Assembly: GCA_028684065.1 (NCBI GenBank)
Contig: JAQUGO010000004.1
Coordinates: forward strand, 229,528 to 293,527
DNA: 64,000 nt
Source: Sulfurospirillaceae bacterium
Lineage (GTDB): Bacteria > Campylobacterota > Campylobacteria > Campylobacterales > Sulfurospirillaceae
Direction of reading: 5' to 3'
Part shown: positions 16,421-27,157 of the stretch, in pieces
Layout: every line of letters starts with the position of its first letter
Numbering within the stretch: the first letter of the stretch is position 1
Position numbers and translations under genes: made by a program
Notes under the pieces: model-generated
Database searches by the model: none
The model's input: the letters and a program-made list of their open reading frames with translations, nothing else
What the model was told of the DNA's origin: nothing

Positions 16421-18182
16421 TAATACAGAAGAGCTTCGCACTAAAATTATTGGCTTAGGCGAGACTTCTGTACGTAAAAGTTATTATCCCCAATTGCAAG
16501 ATCGTATCTTAGAGTTAGAACGCTTTCATACACTGTTAGACCGTTCTCGAGAGATGATTATTTTAGTGGAAGCGGAAGATGGTAATTGCATTGTTGATTG
16601 TAACGCTATTGTTCCAACTATATTAGGTGTTCCCCGAGAAGCAATTCTAAATACAGAAGTAGTACGATGGTTACCCTTTGAAGTGGTTGAAATAATGACT
16701 ATTTTAAAGACACAAGGAGAAGTTAAAGAGTGTTGTTTGGTTGAAACAATAATGCCAAGTCCAATGGGGACTTTTCCTGTAGAATTTATTCTTCAGTGTG
16801 CCAGTTGTTCCGATAAGAACTATTTTATTGTTATGGGCTCGAATATTAGTGAGCGTAAAAATGCAGAATCAAAAATTTATACGCTTGCTTTTTACGATTC
16901 TCTGACACAACTTCCAAATCGTCAATTACTCAATGATCGAATTATTCAAGCTTTGGCAAAAAGCCAAAGACACCGTAAATATGGGGCAATCTTATTTGTT
17001 GATTTAGATAATTTTAAAACGCTCAATGACACAAAAGGTCACCATATTGGAGATATGCTTTTAGTGGAAGTGGCTCAAAGGGTAGAGGAAATTTTGCGTG
17101 ATGGCGATACTTTAGGCCGTCTAGGCGGTGATGAATTTATTGTTTTGCTCGAAGGGCTTAGTTATACTATGGAAGTAGCAGCAGTTGAAGCCAAGAACTT
17201 TGCACAGCGCATTAAAGAGACGATTAATCGACCTTATAATCTTTCTGGATATGCGCATACCTGTTCTTCGAGTATTGGAGTAACACTTTTTTTAGGTACT
17301 GAGCAAACTAAAGATTCTTTACTGAAATATGCAGATATTGCGATGTATCAAGCCAAACAATCAGGACGTAATACTATATGTTTTTATGACCCAGCTATGC
17401 AAGAGGCTATTCAATTAAAAATGACTATGGAAAATGAGTTGCGATCAGCTATTTTATATAATCAACTGATACTTTTTTATCAGCCGCAAGTTGATTTAAG
17501 CGGTATTATTGTGGGGCTAGAAGCTTTGGTCCGTTGGAATCATCCTATCAAAGGACTGATAGCACCCAATGATTTTATTCCGTTAGCAGAAGAAACAGGA
17601 TTGATTATTTCTCTGGGGCAGTGGGTGTTAGAAGAAGCATGTAGACAGATTAAAATATGGGAAGATCGCTTTAGTTCTCATATTAAAGTATCTGTAAATG
17701 TCAGTGTAAAGCAGTTTCAAGAAGGGTCTTTTTATACAATGATTGCGGATGCTTTATATCATAGTGGTGTGTCTGGAAATCTTTTGAAGATAGAATTGAC
17801 GGAGAGCATTATCGTTGATAATATTCTGGAAAATATTGAAAAAATAAAGGCTATTCGATCATTTGGTATTGGATTTTCTTTGGATGATTTTGGAACTGGT
17901 TACTCGTCACTTTCTTATTTAAAGCGACTACCTTTAGATGAGCTTAAGATTGATCAATCTTTTATTCGTGATATTACAATGAATAGCAATGATGCAATGC
18001 TCGTACAAACCATTATTGATGTAGCCCATAATTTTGATTTGCAAGTTATTGCAGAAGGTGTTGAGAATGAAGAGCAATTGTCTTTTTTGAAAGCATTTGG
18101 ATGCAAGATATTTCAAGGTTATTTATTTGGCAAACCAATACCAGTAGAAGAGATAGAGCGTCTATTGATACACACGCTCTAA
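16410..18182 (+). CDS. PAS-GGDEF-EAL cyclic-di-GMP enzyme
   Basis: A 590-aa soluble protein with an N-terminal PAS-like domain (~35-150), a GGDEF domain with intact 'LGRLGGDEFIVLL' and an inhibitory I-site RxxD ('RDGD') just before it, and an EAL domain. The EAL domain keeps the catalytic set: Glu in 'GLEALVRWNHP', 'NVSVKQF', 'ELTES', 'DDFGTGYSS', 'LKIDQSFI', 'AEGVE' and 'QGYLFGKP'. Both synthase and phosphodiesterase activities are therefore possible, probably balanced by the PAS domain. It is translationally coupled to the alcohol dehydrogenase, suggesting the PAS domain may report metabolic or redox state; that link is inference. Confidence 0.92.
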   Translation: MPYDNTEELRTKIIGLGETSVRKSYYPQLQDRILELERFHTLLDRSREMIILVEAEDGNCIVDCNAIVPTILGVPREAILNTEVVRWLPFEVVEIMTILKTQGEVKECCLVETIMPSPMGTFPVEFILQCASCSDKNYFIVMGSNISERKNAESKIYTLAFYDSLTQLPNRQLLNDRIIQALAKSQRHRKYGAILFVDLDNFKTLNDTKGHHIGDMLLVEVAQRVEEILRDGDTLGRLGGDEFIVLLEGLSYTMEVAAVEAKNFAQRIKETINRPYNLSGYAHTCSSSIGVTLFLGTEQTKDSLLKYADIAMYQAKQSGRNTICFYDPAMQEAIQLKMTMENELRSAILYNQLILFYQPQVDLSGIIVGLEALVRWNHPIKGLIAPNDFIPLAEETGLIISLGQWVLEEACRQIKIWEDRFSSHIKVSVNVSVKQFQEGSFYTMIADALYHSGVSGNLLKIELTESIIVDNILENIEKIKAIRSFGIGFSLDDFGTGYSSLSYLKRLPLDELKIDQSFIRDITMNSNDAMLVQTIIDVAHNFDLQVIAEGVENEEQLSFLKAFGCKIFQGYLFGKPIPVEEIERLLIHTL

Positions 18183-18191
18183 GTTAAAAGG

Positions 18192-19835
18192 TTATGAGCC
18201 ATATTGAGCGCGCAACTCTTTTTTATTTATTTTTCCAACACTTGTTTTAGCAATACTATCAACAAAAAGTATTTTCATAAGCATACTTTCTCGTGCCATA
18301 ATGCCCTTTTTGATAAACTCTTTTGTATGCATTAAGAGCTCTTTCTCTGTGACACACTCTCGTGTTGTATCTGCTACGATAAGAGCTAAAGGGCGTTCTC
18401 CCCATTTTTCATCGTTAACGCCTATGACAGCAACTTCTTTAACATAAGGGTGTTGATTGAGAATATCTTCTAGTTCTAGTGAAGAGACCCATTCGCCACC
18501 GACCTTGATAATATCTTTACTTCTATCGGTGATTTTAATATAGCCATTAGCATCATAATAAGCCATATCTCCAGTATGAAGGTATCCACCATGCCAAAGA
18601 TGTTCAGAATTTTTAGTGTCTCTAAAGTAGCCTTCTGTAAGCCATGGGGAACGTACCACAATTTCACCAGTCGATTCACCGTCATTGGGCACAGGGTTCA
18701 TCGCTTCATCAACAAGCTTAATTTCAACCAATCCCATAGGTCGACCCGTTTTGATACGAATTTCACTTTGCTCTTTATCCGTTCCTTCAAGAAGTTCAGG
18801 AGTGAGTTGCGCAACTGTAAGAATAGGGCATGTTTCACTCATCCCATAACCTGTAAACATATCGATACCTCTTTTGAGACCTTCTTCACACATTGTTTTT
18901 GGTAGTGAAGCACCTCCAATCATGACTTTCCAATGGGAGAGATCAATAGAGTCTATTTTGGGTGAGTTGAAGAGCATATGCATGATAGTAGGAACACAAT
19001 GCGAGAAAGTGACTTTTTCTTTATCAATAAGATCGAGGAGCAAATCAGGAATATATTTACCAGGATAGACTTGTTTAACCCCTAAGAAAGTAGCAACATA
19101 AGGAAGCCCCCAGGCGTGAACATGAAACATTGGGGTAATAGGCATATAAACATCACCTTGATTGAAATTTCCTTGGTTTGGTGCGCTTGCAAGGGTTGAC
19201 AGTGACCCAAGTGTATGCAAGACAAGTTGGCGATGGGTAAAATAAACTCCTTTAGGAAGTCCCGTCGTACCTGTGGTATAAAAGGTTGTTGCTCGAGTGT
19301 TCTCATCAAAATCAGGGAAATCAAAGTCGTCATGGTTTTCAGATAAAAGCGTTTCATATTCACCATGTAGAGGTATAGTTGTTTTTGGAAGGATATTATC
19401 TTCTGATAAGGCAATGAAGACTCCAATATCCAAGCGTCCTTTAATCTGTTCAAGAATAGGTAAAAAATCATGATGAACTAAAATAACGCTATCTCCTGCA
19501 TGGTCGATTGTATAGAGGATTTGTTCACTCGATAGCCTTACGTTAATCGTATGTAAAATAGCACCAATCATCGGAATGGCAAAATAGCATTCTAAATACC
19601 GATGCGAATCATAATCCATTACAGCAACTGTATCGCCAGCTTTTACTCCTAATTCCGTTAGTAAATTAGCAAGTTGACGGACACGCTTTTTAAATTGGGT
19701 ATAGCTAAAACGTATTTCACCACGATATACAATCTCTTGATTTGGGTTATTAACAATGGGGGAATTAAAAATATGTTTAATAAGCAACTGGTAATTATAG
19801 GCATAAGGGTTATTGGTAAGTGTTTCTAGAGGCAT
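18192..19835 (-). CDS. Medium/long-chain fatty acid-CoA ligase (AlkK/FadD-like)
   Basis: A 547-aa ANL-superfamily acyl-CoA synthetase. The AMP-binding P-loop 'TTGTTGLPKGVYFTHRQ', the 'GYGMSETCP' motif, 'HTGDMAYYD' and the C-terminal 'DRSKDIIKVGGEW' region with the catalytic-Lys segment 'GKINKKELR' are all present. It activates fatty or other carboxylic acids with ATP and CoA in the cytosol. AAGGA precedes the ATG. It is the last gene of the cvpA-fur-lysS-glyA run, 15 bases after aroE. Chain-length preference is not readable. Confidence 0.85.
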   Translation of the reverse strand: MPLETLTNNPYAYNYQLLIKHIFNSPIVNNPNQEIVYRGEIRFSYTQFKKRVRQLANLLTELGVKAGDTVAVMDYDSHRYLECYFAIPMIGAILHTINVRLSSEQILYTIDHAGDSVILVHHDFLPILEQIKGRLDIGVFIALSEDNILPKTTIPLHGEYETLLSENHDDFDFPDFDENTRATTFYTTGTTGLPKGVYFTHRQLVLHTLGSLSTLASAPNQGNFNQGDVYMPITPMFHVHAWGLPYVATFLGVKQVYPGKYIPDLLLDLIDKEKVTFSHCVPTIMHMLFNSPKIDSIDLSHWKVMIGGASLPKTMCEEGLKRGIDMFTGYGMSETCPILTVAQLTPELLEGTDKEQSEIRIKTGRPMGLVEIKLVDEAMNPVPNDGESTGEIVVRSPWLTEGYFRDTKNSEHLWHGGYLHTGDMAYYDANGYIKITDRSKDIIKVGGEWVSSLELEDILNQHPYVKEVAVIGVNDEKWGERPLALIVADTTRECVTEKELLMHTKEFIKKGIMARESMLMKILFVDSIAKTSVGKINKKELRAQYGS

Positions 19836-19850
19836 GGAATTTCCTTAGAT

Positions 19851-20642
19851 TTAATATTCAAAAGCTTTTCTCATTGAGGCTTCTATTGTATTGAGAGTAA
19901 ATCGTTGGTGAAAAAAAAGATCAAATGCAAGTACGGCTTGGTAGAGTAACATCTCTTTACCATCTTTACATGTAAGGCCTAAATGATGAGCCTTTGTTAG
20001 AAAAGGAGTTGATTGGTTATAGATGACATCAAAGGCATACTTTGCTTGTGAAAACAGTGTTTCCAAGAGTAACTCAGGACAAGGCAAAGAGATGTCTTTA
20101 AGCCCTGCTGAGGTAGTATTAATAATTAGGTCATAAGGTTTGATTTCAAAATTTTCCCACGTAGTGCATGCGAAGCCTTGTTCTTTAAAAAAATCGAGTC
20201 GTGACGTTGAACGGTTTAGAATATGTGTTTTTATACCATATTGACGCAATATGATAGCAATGGCTTTAGCTGTTCCTCCTGCTCCTAAAATAAGAGCATT
20301 TTGCATTTCTCCAAAAGAGGCAATAGCTTTGTAAAAGCCTTCGGCATCAGTGTTATACCCTATCACTTTATTCTTTTCCTTCACAAGCGTATTAACAGCT
20401 CCAATGTTTTGTGCAATGCCTCTGACTTCATCACATTGTGCAAAGGCTACTTCTTTATGAGGCACAGTGACATTGGCCCCATCAAGTTGCATGGCATGAA
20501 ATGTGGGGATAAGCATTGAAGGTTCGGTAATGGCTTGACGCACATAACAACCATTGATTTTTAGATCACACATGGCGTTATTGTGGAGTCGTGGAGAGAT
20601 AGAGTGAGTAACGGGCTCACCAAAGATGCTAAAGAGTAGCAC
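19851..20642 (-). CDS. aroE: Shikimate dehydrogenase
   Basis: A 263-aa NADP-dependent shikimate 5-dehydrogenase of aromatic amino acid synthesis. The shikimate-binding 'PVTHSISPRLHN', catalytic Lys in 'NVTVPHKE', Asp in 'GYNTDAEGF' and the nucleotide-binding 'LILGAGGTAKAIA' are present. Start GTG lies 2 bases after the trpE stop, linking two aromatic-pathway genes. Confidence 0.95.
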   Translation of the reverse strand: MLLFSIFGEPVTHSISPRLHNNAMCDLKINGCYVRQAITEPSMLIPTFHAMQLDGANVTVPHKEVAFAQCDEVRGIAQNIGAVNTLVKEKNKVIGYNTDAEGFYKAIASFGEMQNALILGAGGTAKAIAIILRQYGIKTHILNRSTSRLDFFKEQGFACTTWENFEIKPYDLIINTTSAGLKDISLPCPELLLETLFSQAKYAFDVIYNQSTPFLTKAHHLGLTCKDGKEMLLYQAVLAFDLFFHQRFTLNTIEASMRKAFEY

Positions 20643-20644
20643 GC

Positions 20645-22057
20645 TTACTCTTTTAAATCATCAAGTGAGCTTGTCATGGCTCCTAATTTATTGGTTACTT
20701 CAAGATATTCAAGTTCGGGTTGACTATCGGCGACGATGCCTGCTCCGGCTTGAAAAATAATCTTTTCATTATCTAAATAGGCGGTACGTATCATAATGCC
20801 ACTGTCCATATTGCCATCAAAGCCAAAATAACCTACGGCTCCACTGTAAAAGCTGCGCTTAATACCCTCAAAATCGCTGATAAGCTCCATCGCACGAATC
20901 TTAGGTGTACCTGTCATTGTTCCAGCTGTAAACGTTGCTGCGAATAAGTCAAACATATCGTATTTTGAATCCAGCTTTGCTTCAATATCAGTGACCAAAT
21001 GCATGACATGAGAATAGCGTTCAACACGCATCATATCTTTGACTTTAACACTCCCAACATCAGCCACGCGTCCTAAATCATTACGCCCAAGATCAATGAG
21101 CATTAAATGCTCAGCTCTCTCTTTTTCATCGGCTAAAAGTTCTTTCTCATAAGCTATATCTTTATCGTAGGTATTACCGCGTTTCCTTGTTCCAGCAATG
21201 GGGCGTAAGATGATATTGCCATCTTTAAGCCCAATCATCACCTCAGGGGAGCTTCCAATAATTGCAAAGTCATCGTAAGAGAGTAAAAACATATACGGAG
21301 AGGGATTTTTATTACGTAAAATTCGGTAAAAACTGAGTCGATCGATATGCGCGTGTTGTGTAAAGCGATTGGACATTAAGATTTGGAAAACATCTCCACT
21401 ACGAATCATTTCTTTAGAGGCTTCAACCATCTCAAAAAATTTGGCTTTAGTAAAGGCAAAACTTCCTTTTGCTTTATCGACATGAGTCGTTTGAATAGGC
21501 ATGTAAAAATGTGGTTCTTTTAAATGCTGTTCTATAGCATCTAATTGTACGGCAATTTCAGGTACAAATGTTGTTAAAGTAAGAGAATTAGATTTGTGCG
21601 AAAAGGTACATACTAGTTTAGGGCGCATTAAATCTAAATCAGGAATAGCGATATCATCGTGAAGTGCATCCATATGCGAAGCAAGTCTAGGTTCGAAAAT
21701 CTTAACAGCATCATAGCCGATATAGCCAATAAAACCATCCACAAACCCAACCCCTAAGGTTTGAGCATATTCTTGGTATATTTTATAATCAATAGTGGCG
21801 TAGTATTTTTTTAAAAAAGTAAAGGGATTGTACTCTACAATCTCAGATATATTACTTTCATTAGTATAGGTACTTGTACCATTTTGGTGGACTAGGCGCT
21901 CACGTGCTCCAATGAAAAGAAAGCTAGAGTTTCCCTCAGCATTATTAATAGCACTTTCAAATAAAAAGGAGAGCTCACCCTTGAAAAAATCTTGCAATTT
22001 TGCAAAGATTGTGATGGGAGTGAGCTGGTCAAAAAGCAGTTTTCGATGTGTTAACAC
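20645..22057 (-). CDS. trpE: Anthranilate synthase component I (TrpE)
   Basis: A 470-aa chorismate-utilising enzyme. The C-terminal catalytic domain shows 'PIAGTRKRGNT', 'LIDLGRNDLGRV', 'GTMTGTPKIRAMELI' and 'GAVGYFGFDGNMDSG'. The N-terminal 'FLFESA' resembles the LLES motif used for tryptophan feedback in TrpE, favouring TrpE over PabB. No trpG, trpD or leader peptide is next to it, so the glutaminase subunit must be elsewhere. It starts at GTG directly after the SPOR-protein stop and is followed 2 bases later by aroE. As I recall, Campylobacter has aroE here without trpE. Confidence 0.85.
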   Translation of the reverse strand: MLTHRKLLFDQLTPITIFAKLQDFFKGELSFLFESAINNAEGNSSFLFIGARERLVHQNGTSTYTNESNISEIVEYNPFTFLKKYYATIDYKIYQEYAQTLGVGFVDGFIGYIGYDAVKIFEPRLASHMDALHDDIAIPDLDLMRPKLVCTFSHKSNSLTLTTFVPEIAVQLDAIEQHLKEPHFYMPIQTTHVDKAKGSFAFTKAKFFEMVEASKEMIRSGDVFQILMSNRFTQHAHIDRLSFYRILRNKNPSPYMFLLSYDDFAIIGSSPEVMIGLKDGNIILRPIAGTRKRGNTYDKDIAYEKELLADEKERAEHLMLIDLGRNDLGRVADVGSVKVKDMMRVERYSHVMHLVTDIEAKLDSKYDMFDLFAATFTAGTMTGTPKIRAMELISDFEGIKRSFYSGAVGYFGFDGNMDSGIMIRTAYLDNEKIIFQAGAGIVADSQPELEYLEVTNKLGAMTSSLDDLKE

Positions 22058-22762
22058 TTACTTTATCCTATATAAAAAGGCATTTTTGTTAATAGTGGTA
22101 CGAATATTATTCATAGCAACTTCTGCATCAGATGATTTGGCATAAGGACCAATTAAAATTTTTGTAATATTTTTACCATTGATGACAGTATCGTAAAGTT
22201 TATATTCATAGCCTTTTGATTTAATATCTTCTAAGACATGTTTACTAGGTGCCGTAGTTACTGCTCCCACTTGAATATACAAACCCGCATTGGCAGAAGT
22301 ACTTGCTGTCGATACTTCCTTAGTCTTAGGAGCCTCTTTTTTGGCAGGAGTATCAACTTTAGCTTTTAGCTCCACTACTTTTGGTGTTTCCATTTTTGTA
22401 GGCGCTGGAGGTAATGGCGTATCCTGTGCTTGATTCTCTTCTTGTTTTTGGGCTTCTTTTTCTTTAAGTGTTTTAATCATATCTTCAAAACTCTCTTTTT
22501 TAGGGTTTTCTTCAATGATTGGTACTTGTTTGAAAAGTTGCTCATCTTTAGGTACTGGTGCTTCTTGGGTACTTGGTTCTGGTGGCAAAACCAATTTAGA
22601 AGTATCTTTATTTTGATCTTTATTAAGGATTTTCATGCTTGCAAGTGCAACCAAAAAGACAAGAATTAAAAAAGCAACTAATATCAAAATACGTTTAACT
22701 TTAACCGTTTTACTATCGCCTTTTTCTAAAACGATATCGCTCAATTCATTTCTATTTTCCAT
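22058..22762 (-). CDS. Single-pass membrane protein with SPOR domain
   Basis: A 234-aa protein with a short cytoplasmic N-terminus, one membrane helix (~25-46), a Pro/Lys/Glu-rich periplasmic linker and a C-terminal SPOR domain (~160-234, 'GLYIQVGAV' to 'NKNAFLYRI'). SPOR domains bind denuded glycan strands at the division septum, so the protein probably acts in cell division like DedD/FtsN. It belongs to a Campylobacterota-conserved neighbourhood next to the DUF1882 gene and glyA. Confidence 0.85.
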   Translation of the reverse strand: MENRNELSDIVLEKGDSKTVKVKRILILVAFLILVFLVALASMKILNKDQNKDTSKLVLPPEPSTQEAPVPKDEQLFKQVPIIEENPKKESFEDMIKTLKEKEAQKQEENQAQDTPLPPAPTKMETPKVVELKAKVDTPAKKEAPKTKEVSTASTSANAGLYIQVGAVTTAPSKHVLEDIKSKGYEYKLYDTVINGKNITKILIGPYAKSSDAEVAMNNIRTTINKNAFLYRIK

Positions 22763-22798
22763 GAGTTCTCCTTAGAAATTACTAATGTATACTTTATA

Positions 22799-23341
22799 TT
22801 ACATATGCTTCGACCACGAAGCACCTCTCTCTTTTTGATACAAATCATATGGAAGTGCCAAAATATTAAATTCTTTTGGAAGATCCATCGTTGGAAACAT
22901 TTTCCACTCTCTAGGAAGCTTTTGTGAAAGTTTCATGGAGAGCATTTTCGCAATTTGGCATCCTTCTTGTAAGGTTGTATGCCCTTTATGTACATATAAA
23001 TGCAAATGACCATCCGTTTTACTCTTATACGCTGTAAAATTGATGAATCCCTCTTCTCTAAGCAAAAGTTGTGCCCTATGCCAAAATCGTTCGGTATTTC
23101 TACCATTGTAATCGAAAACAATGTTTTCAACCTTATCAAAACGATTGATAAGTGAGTGTGCTACACAAATTTTACCATCAAGATGATCTTTAATGATAGC
23201 ATTACTTAGGGTTTCGTTAATTCTCTCATATTTATCAAAGAATATTCTTCCATTAAAATCAATTTTTTGAACAACGTTATCACGTTTTATCCAATAATGA
23301 TCCGTAATCATTTTGATGAGAGAAACATCAATATTGTACAT
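22799..23341 (-). CDS. DUF1882-type conserved protein
   Basis: A 180-aa soluble protein matching the Campylobacterota family I remember as DUF1882 (equivalent to C. jejuni Cj0403, by recall), always near glyA/lysS/fur. Function is unknown. The central-to-C-terminal part has a '[11 protein letters not shown]' strand and a later '[20 protein letters not shown]' segment that resemble the last strands of archaeo-eukaryotic primase folds, although the usual catalytic Asp pair is not evident. AGGAA lies 5 bases before the ATG, at the very end of glyA (8-base gap). Confidence 0.7.
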   Translation of the reverse strand: MYNIDVSLIKMITDHYWIKRDNVVQKIDFNGRIFFDKYERINETLSNAIIKDHLDGKICVAHSLINRFDKVENIVFDYNGRNTERFWHRAQLLLREEGFINFTAYKSKTDGHLHLYVHKGHTTLQEGCQIAKMLSMKLSQKLPREWKMFPTMDLPKEFNILALPYDLYQKERGASWSKHM

Positions 23342-23349
23342 ATAAATTC

Positions 23350-24597
23350 CTAATAGGTTGGTCTATCGTAAATAATAAATTGGCTTGCTAATTGCTTCAT
23401 TTCATCTTTAATCTTTCCATGTAGCGTTTCGTCAGTGATATTATCTAAAACATCTGCAATTTTATTAGCGATAATGTCAAACTCTTGTTCTTTCATCCCA
23501 CGAGCTGTGAGAGCAGGAGAGCCAATACGTACACCACTCGTGACAAAAGGACTTCTGGTTTCACCTGGAACAGTATTCTTATTAACCGTAATACCCGCTC
23601 GCCCTAATGCTAAATCAGCATCTTTGCCACTAAATTCTTTTGTTAAAAAAGAAACCAATACTAAGTGATTATCCGTTCCACCACTGACAATATCATAACC
23701 GCGTTTAATGAGTACATCAGCAAGCACCTTTGCATTGGCTTTAACTTGTTTAGCATAGGCTGTCCACTCAGGTTTTAAGTTTTCGGCAAAACCAACGGCT
23801 TTTGCTGCTATAACATGGACCAATGGGCCACCTTGAATTCCTGGAAAAATAGCGCTATTGACTTTTTTAGCAATATCTTCATCATTGGTTAAAATAATAC
23901 CACCACGTGGACCTCGTAGTGTTTTATGTGTTGTTGAAGCAACGATATGACAATGTGGGAATGGGCTAGGGTGTTCACCTGCAACGACAAGGCCTGCTAT
24001 GTGAGCAATATCTGCAAATAAATAAGCACCGACTTCATCTGCAATTTCTCTAAATTTAGCAAAATCTAACTCTCTTGGGTATGCACTTGCCCCGCAAATA
24101 ATCATTTTTGGTTTAACAATATGTGCAATTTCTCTTACTTTGTCGTAATTGATGCGGCCATCTAGTTCAACACCATAGAAAAAGCTTGAATAGGTTTTTC
24201 CAGAGCTACTGACTTTTGCTCCATGTGTTAAATGCCCACCATGGCTTAGATCCATTCCGAGAATCTTATCAAAAGGATTAAGCAATGCTTGGTATACGCC
24301 TTGGTTGGCTTGGCTACCAGAATTTGGTTGGACATTGGCATAGTTACAACCAAAAAGTTTACAGACTCTATCTATAGCGAGTTGTTCGACTTGGTCAGCA
24401 AATTCGCAGCCACCATAATAACGTTTGGCAGGATAGCCTTCAGCATATTTATTGGTAAAAACACTTCCCATAGCTTCCATAACAGCAGGATAGGTGAAAT
24501 TTTCACTCGCAATCATTTCTAAATGATCACATTGTCTATGGAGTTCTTTTTCAATTAAATCATAAACTGCTGGATCAACATTTTTCAAAATACTCAT
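23350..24597 (-). CDS. glyA: Serine hydroxymethyltransferase
   Basis: A 415-aa PLP enzyme converting serine and tetrahydrofolate to glycine and methylene-THF. The N-terminal '[20 protein letters not shown]', '[13 protein letters not shown]' and the PLP-lysine site '[15 protein letters not shown]' are intact and the length is standard. It lies 3 bases after lysS in the same operon. Confidence 0.98.
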   Translation of the reverse strand: MSILKNVDPAVYDLIEKELHRQCDHLEMIASENFTYPAVMEAMGSVFTNKYAEGYPAKRYYGGCEFADQVEQLAIDRVCKLFGCNYANVQPNSGSQANQGVYQALLNPFDKILGMDLSHGGHLTHGAKVSSSGKTYSSFFYGVELDGRINYDKVREIAHIVKPKMIICGASAYPRELDFAKFREIADEVGAYLFADIAHIAGLVVAGEHPSPFPHCHIVASTTHKTLRGPRGGIILTNDEDIAKKVNSAIFPGIQGGPLVHVIAAKAVGFAENLKPEWTAYAKQVKANAKVLADVLIKRGYDIVSGGTDNHLVLVSFLTKEFSGKDADLALGRAGITVNKNTVPGETRSPFVTSGVRIGSPALTARGMKEQEFDIIANKIADVLDNITDETLHGKIKDEMKQLASQFIIYDRPTY

Positions 24598-24600
24598 GGT

Positions 24601-26121
24601 CTATTCCTCATCTTTTTGTAATAGTTCGTCATTCTCAGTCAGTGGTTTCATCGCTGGGAATAAAATAACATCTTTAATGGACTCTTCATTTGTTAAAAGC
24701 ATCGTTAATCTATCAATGCCTAAGCCTTGCCCTGCCGTTGGAGGTAAACCATACCCAAGAGCTTGAACATAGTCTTCATCCATTTCATGCGCTTCATCAT
24801 CACCAGCGTTTTTAGCTTGTAATTGTTTAGCAAATCGCTCATATTGATCAATCGGGTCATTAAGCTCATTAAAGCCATTGGCAATTTCACGTCCTGCAAT
24901 GAAAAGCTCAAATCGTTCAGCGATTGAAGGATTTTCTTCGCTACGACGAGCAAGTGGACTAATTTCAATAGGATAATCCATAATAAAAGTTGGATTAATT
25001 AATTTCTCCTCTACAAAGAGATCAAATAACTCTTCGTATAGTTTTCCTAGATTTAATTTAGCATCAACTTCAAAACCTTTAGTTTTAATATAAGCAACGA
25101 TTTGTGCGCAATCGTCTAGTATTTCATTAGGAACTTCGCCAATATTGCAGAGCGCTTCTCTAAAGCCAATTTTACGAAATGGTTTTGAAAAGTCAATTTC
25201 CATGTCACCATAAGGTAACTTTTTAGGAAGTTTAAGTTTTTTTAAGAGAACATCAAACATCTCTTCAGTTAAATGCATTAAGTCATTATAATTATGATAC
25301 GCCCAGTAAAACTCAATCATTGTAAATTCTGGGTTATGTGTTTGATCCATTCCTTCATTTCTAAAGTTTCGATTGATTTCAAAGACTGCCTCAAAGCCAC
25401 CCACGACGAGACGTTTGAGATAAAGTTCCGGTGCAATACGCAAATATCGGTCAACATCTAATGCATTATGATGGGTGACAAAAGGTTTTGCATTAGCACC
25501 TCCTGCGATAGGGTGCATCATCGGGGTTTCTACTTCTAAAAAATTGCGCTCTTCAAAAAAATGTCTAATTTCACTTACAATTTTACTTCTAATTTTAAAT
25601 GTTCTACGAACATCTGCATTCATAATCATATCAAGATAGCGCTTGCGGTAACGAAGCTCTTTATCTTGGAGGCCATGAAATTTTTCAGGGAGTGGAATAA
25701 TAGATTTGGTAGCGATTTCTAAAACCTTTGCATGCAAGGATAGTTCACCTGTTTTTGTGACAAAGGGAAAGCCAGTAACGCTAATGATATCGCCTACTTC
25801 AACCAATTTTTTAGCTTCAGCAAACCATTCTTCACCAATAGATTCTCTGCTAAAATATATTTGTAAAATACCATGTTCATCTTCGATTTTTGCAAAAGCA
25901 GCCTTACCCATATGGCGTAAAAATTTAATACGTCCTACGACAGTATTATTCTTATGTTCATCACGCTTTTCTTCACTTTGGATCACATAATCATAGCATT
26001 CTAAAAATTCTTTAGTACTGGTATCTTTGGTAATATTATGTCTGTAAGGATTTCTTCCTAGCGCTTTAAGGGCGTGCCCTTTTTCAATGCGTTGTTGTTG
26101 GTACTGATCGTCAAATATCAC
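24601..26121 (-). CDS. lysS: Lysyl-tRNA synthetase (class II)
   Basis: A 506-aa class II enzyme with an OB-fold anticodon-binding domain (~55-150) and a catalytic domain carrying motif 2 '[23 protein letters not shown]' (region) and motif 3 '[11 protein letters not shown]'. It charges tRNA-Lys. The start is GTG, 2 bases after the fur stop. Confidence 0.97.
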   Translation of the reverse strand: MIFDDQYQQQRIEKGHALKALGRNPYRHNITKDTSTKEFLECYDYVIQSEEKRDEHKNNTVVGRIKFLRHMGKAAFAKIEDEHGILQIYFSRESIGEEWFAEAKKLVEVGDIISVTGFPFVTKTGELSLHAKVLEIATKSIIPLPEKFHGLQDKELRYRKRYLDMIMNADVRRTFKIRSKIVSEIRHFFEERNFLEVETPMMHPIAGGANAKPFVTHHNALDVDRYLRIAPELYLKRLVVGGFEAVFEINRNFRNEGMDQTHNPEFTMIEFYWAYHNYNDLMHLTEEMFDVLLKKLKLPKKLPYGDMEIDFSKPFRKIGFREALCNIGEVPNEILDDCAQIVAYIKTKGFEVDAKLNLGKLYEELFDLFVEEKLINPTFIMDYPIEISPLARRSEENPSIAERFELFIAGREIANGFNELNDPIDQYERFAKQLQAKNAGDDEAHEMDEDYVQALGYGLPPTAGQGLGIDRLTMLLTNEESIKDVILFPAMKPLTENDELLQKDEE

Positions 26122-26123
26122 TT

Positions 26124-26606
26124 TTATCCTTCTTTATGTTGTTGATGATTTTTATGGCAGTTTTGACAAAGCCCACGCAATTGCATTAAATGGCTTGTAA
26201 TTGTAAAATGGTGTTGCTGAGCAATGTCAAGTTGTAGTTGTTCAATTTTATCATTTTGAAATTCAATAATATGACCACATTGTTTACAAATCATATGATC
26301 ATGATGCGGTTTATTTGCAAGTTCAAATTTCTTACCAGCCACCCCAAAAGAGATAGAAGTAGCCATATGTGATTCTTCCAAAAGATTGAGTGTTCGATAA
26401 ACTGTTGCAATGCCAATATTGAGCTCTTTATAGTTTTTTTTAAGTAAAAGATGAAGATCTTCAGGCGTAAAATGCTCATTTGTCTCATACAATGTGTTTA
26501 AAACTACTTCCCTTTGTTTGGTAAATTTCAAGTTATTGCTTTTTAATAAATCTTTAAAAGCCATAAGTAATGAATGGTACTCAAGGTTTTCGAAACTACT
26601 ATGCAT
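26124..26606 (-). CDS. fur: Ferric uptake regulator Fur
   Basis: A 160-aa Fur protein: N-terminal winged helix with '[13 protein letters not shown]' and '[16 protein letters not shown]', then the metal-binding '[19 protein letters not shown]' and a second Cys pair 'CQNC'. It represses iron-uptake genes with Fe(II). The ORF track starts two codons earlier at GTG 26612, which abuts the AAGGG ribosome site; ATG 26606 has better spacing. It is embedded in a housekeeping operon between cvpA and lysS, the same order I recall for Campylobacter. Confidence 0.95.
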   Translation of the reverse strand: MHSSFENLEYHSLLMAFKDLLKSNNLKFTKQREVVLNTLYETNEHFTPEDLHLLLKKNYKELNIGIATVYRTLNLLEESHMATSISFGVAGKKFELANKPHHDHMICKQCGHIIEFQNDKIEQLQLDIAQQHHFTITSHLMQLRGLCQNCHKNHQQHKEG

Positions 26607-26620
26607 AACCACCCTTTTCT

Positions 26621-27157
26621 TTATTGGTTAGGCTCTTTAACTGAGCTATTGATACCCTCAAGCATATTTTTAGTATCAAGTTTAACGATATAGTTACCTG
26701 CCTGTTCAAATATAGGAAACATAATACTTTTTGCAGCATAAGGTTCAATACGAGATTTGATAAACTCTATATTGGTTAAGGTAACCGTAAGGACAGAAAA
26801 TACAAGAAAAATTTTCATACTACCAACAATAAATCCTGCAAGTCTATCTAATCCACCAAGACCACTTAAGCTGAGTGCATGGGCTATAATATAACCTAAA
26901 AAGATACAAATAACCCAAAATATAATTAAAACTGCAATGAAACCAAAAAGGTATAATGAGGCCTGATTGGTAAATTTATAAAGATGGTTACTAATGAACA
27001 TTCCCGCTTCACTAGCGAAACGAGAAGCGAGATAAATACCACCAATAATGCCTAGAAGACCAAAAAACTCTTTTACAAAGCCATTAATGATGCCTTTTAT
27101 ACCTAGGATAAGGATTAAAGAGAGGGAGATAATGTCAAAAAGTGAAAAATTTTCCAT
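26621..27157 (-). CDS. cvpA: CvpA family membrane protein
   Basis: A 178-aa protein with four predicted membrane helices and the family pattern '[20 protein letters not shown]' near the N-terminus. CvpA homologues affect colicin V production, bile resistance and envelope homeostasis; the molecular role is unclear. Its ATG overlaps the stop of the upstream diguanylate cyclase gene (TAATG), and fur follows. Confidence 0.88.
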   Translation of the reverse strand: MENFSLFDIISLSLILILGIKGIINGFVKEFFGLLGIIGGIYLASRFASEAGMFISNHLYKFTNQASLYLFGFIAVLIIFWVICIFLGYIIAHALSLSGLGGLDRLAGFIVGSMKIFLVFSVLTVTLTNIEFIKSRIEPYAAKSIMFPIFEQAGNYIVKLDTKNMLEGINSSVKEPNQ

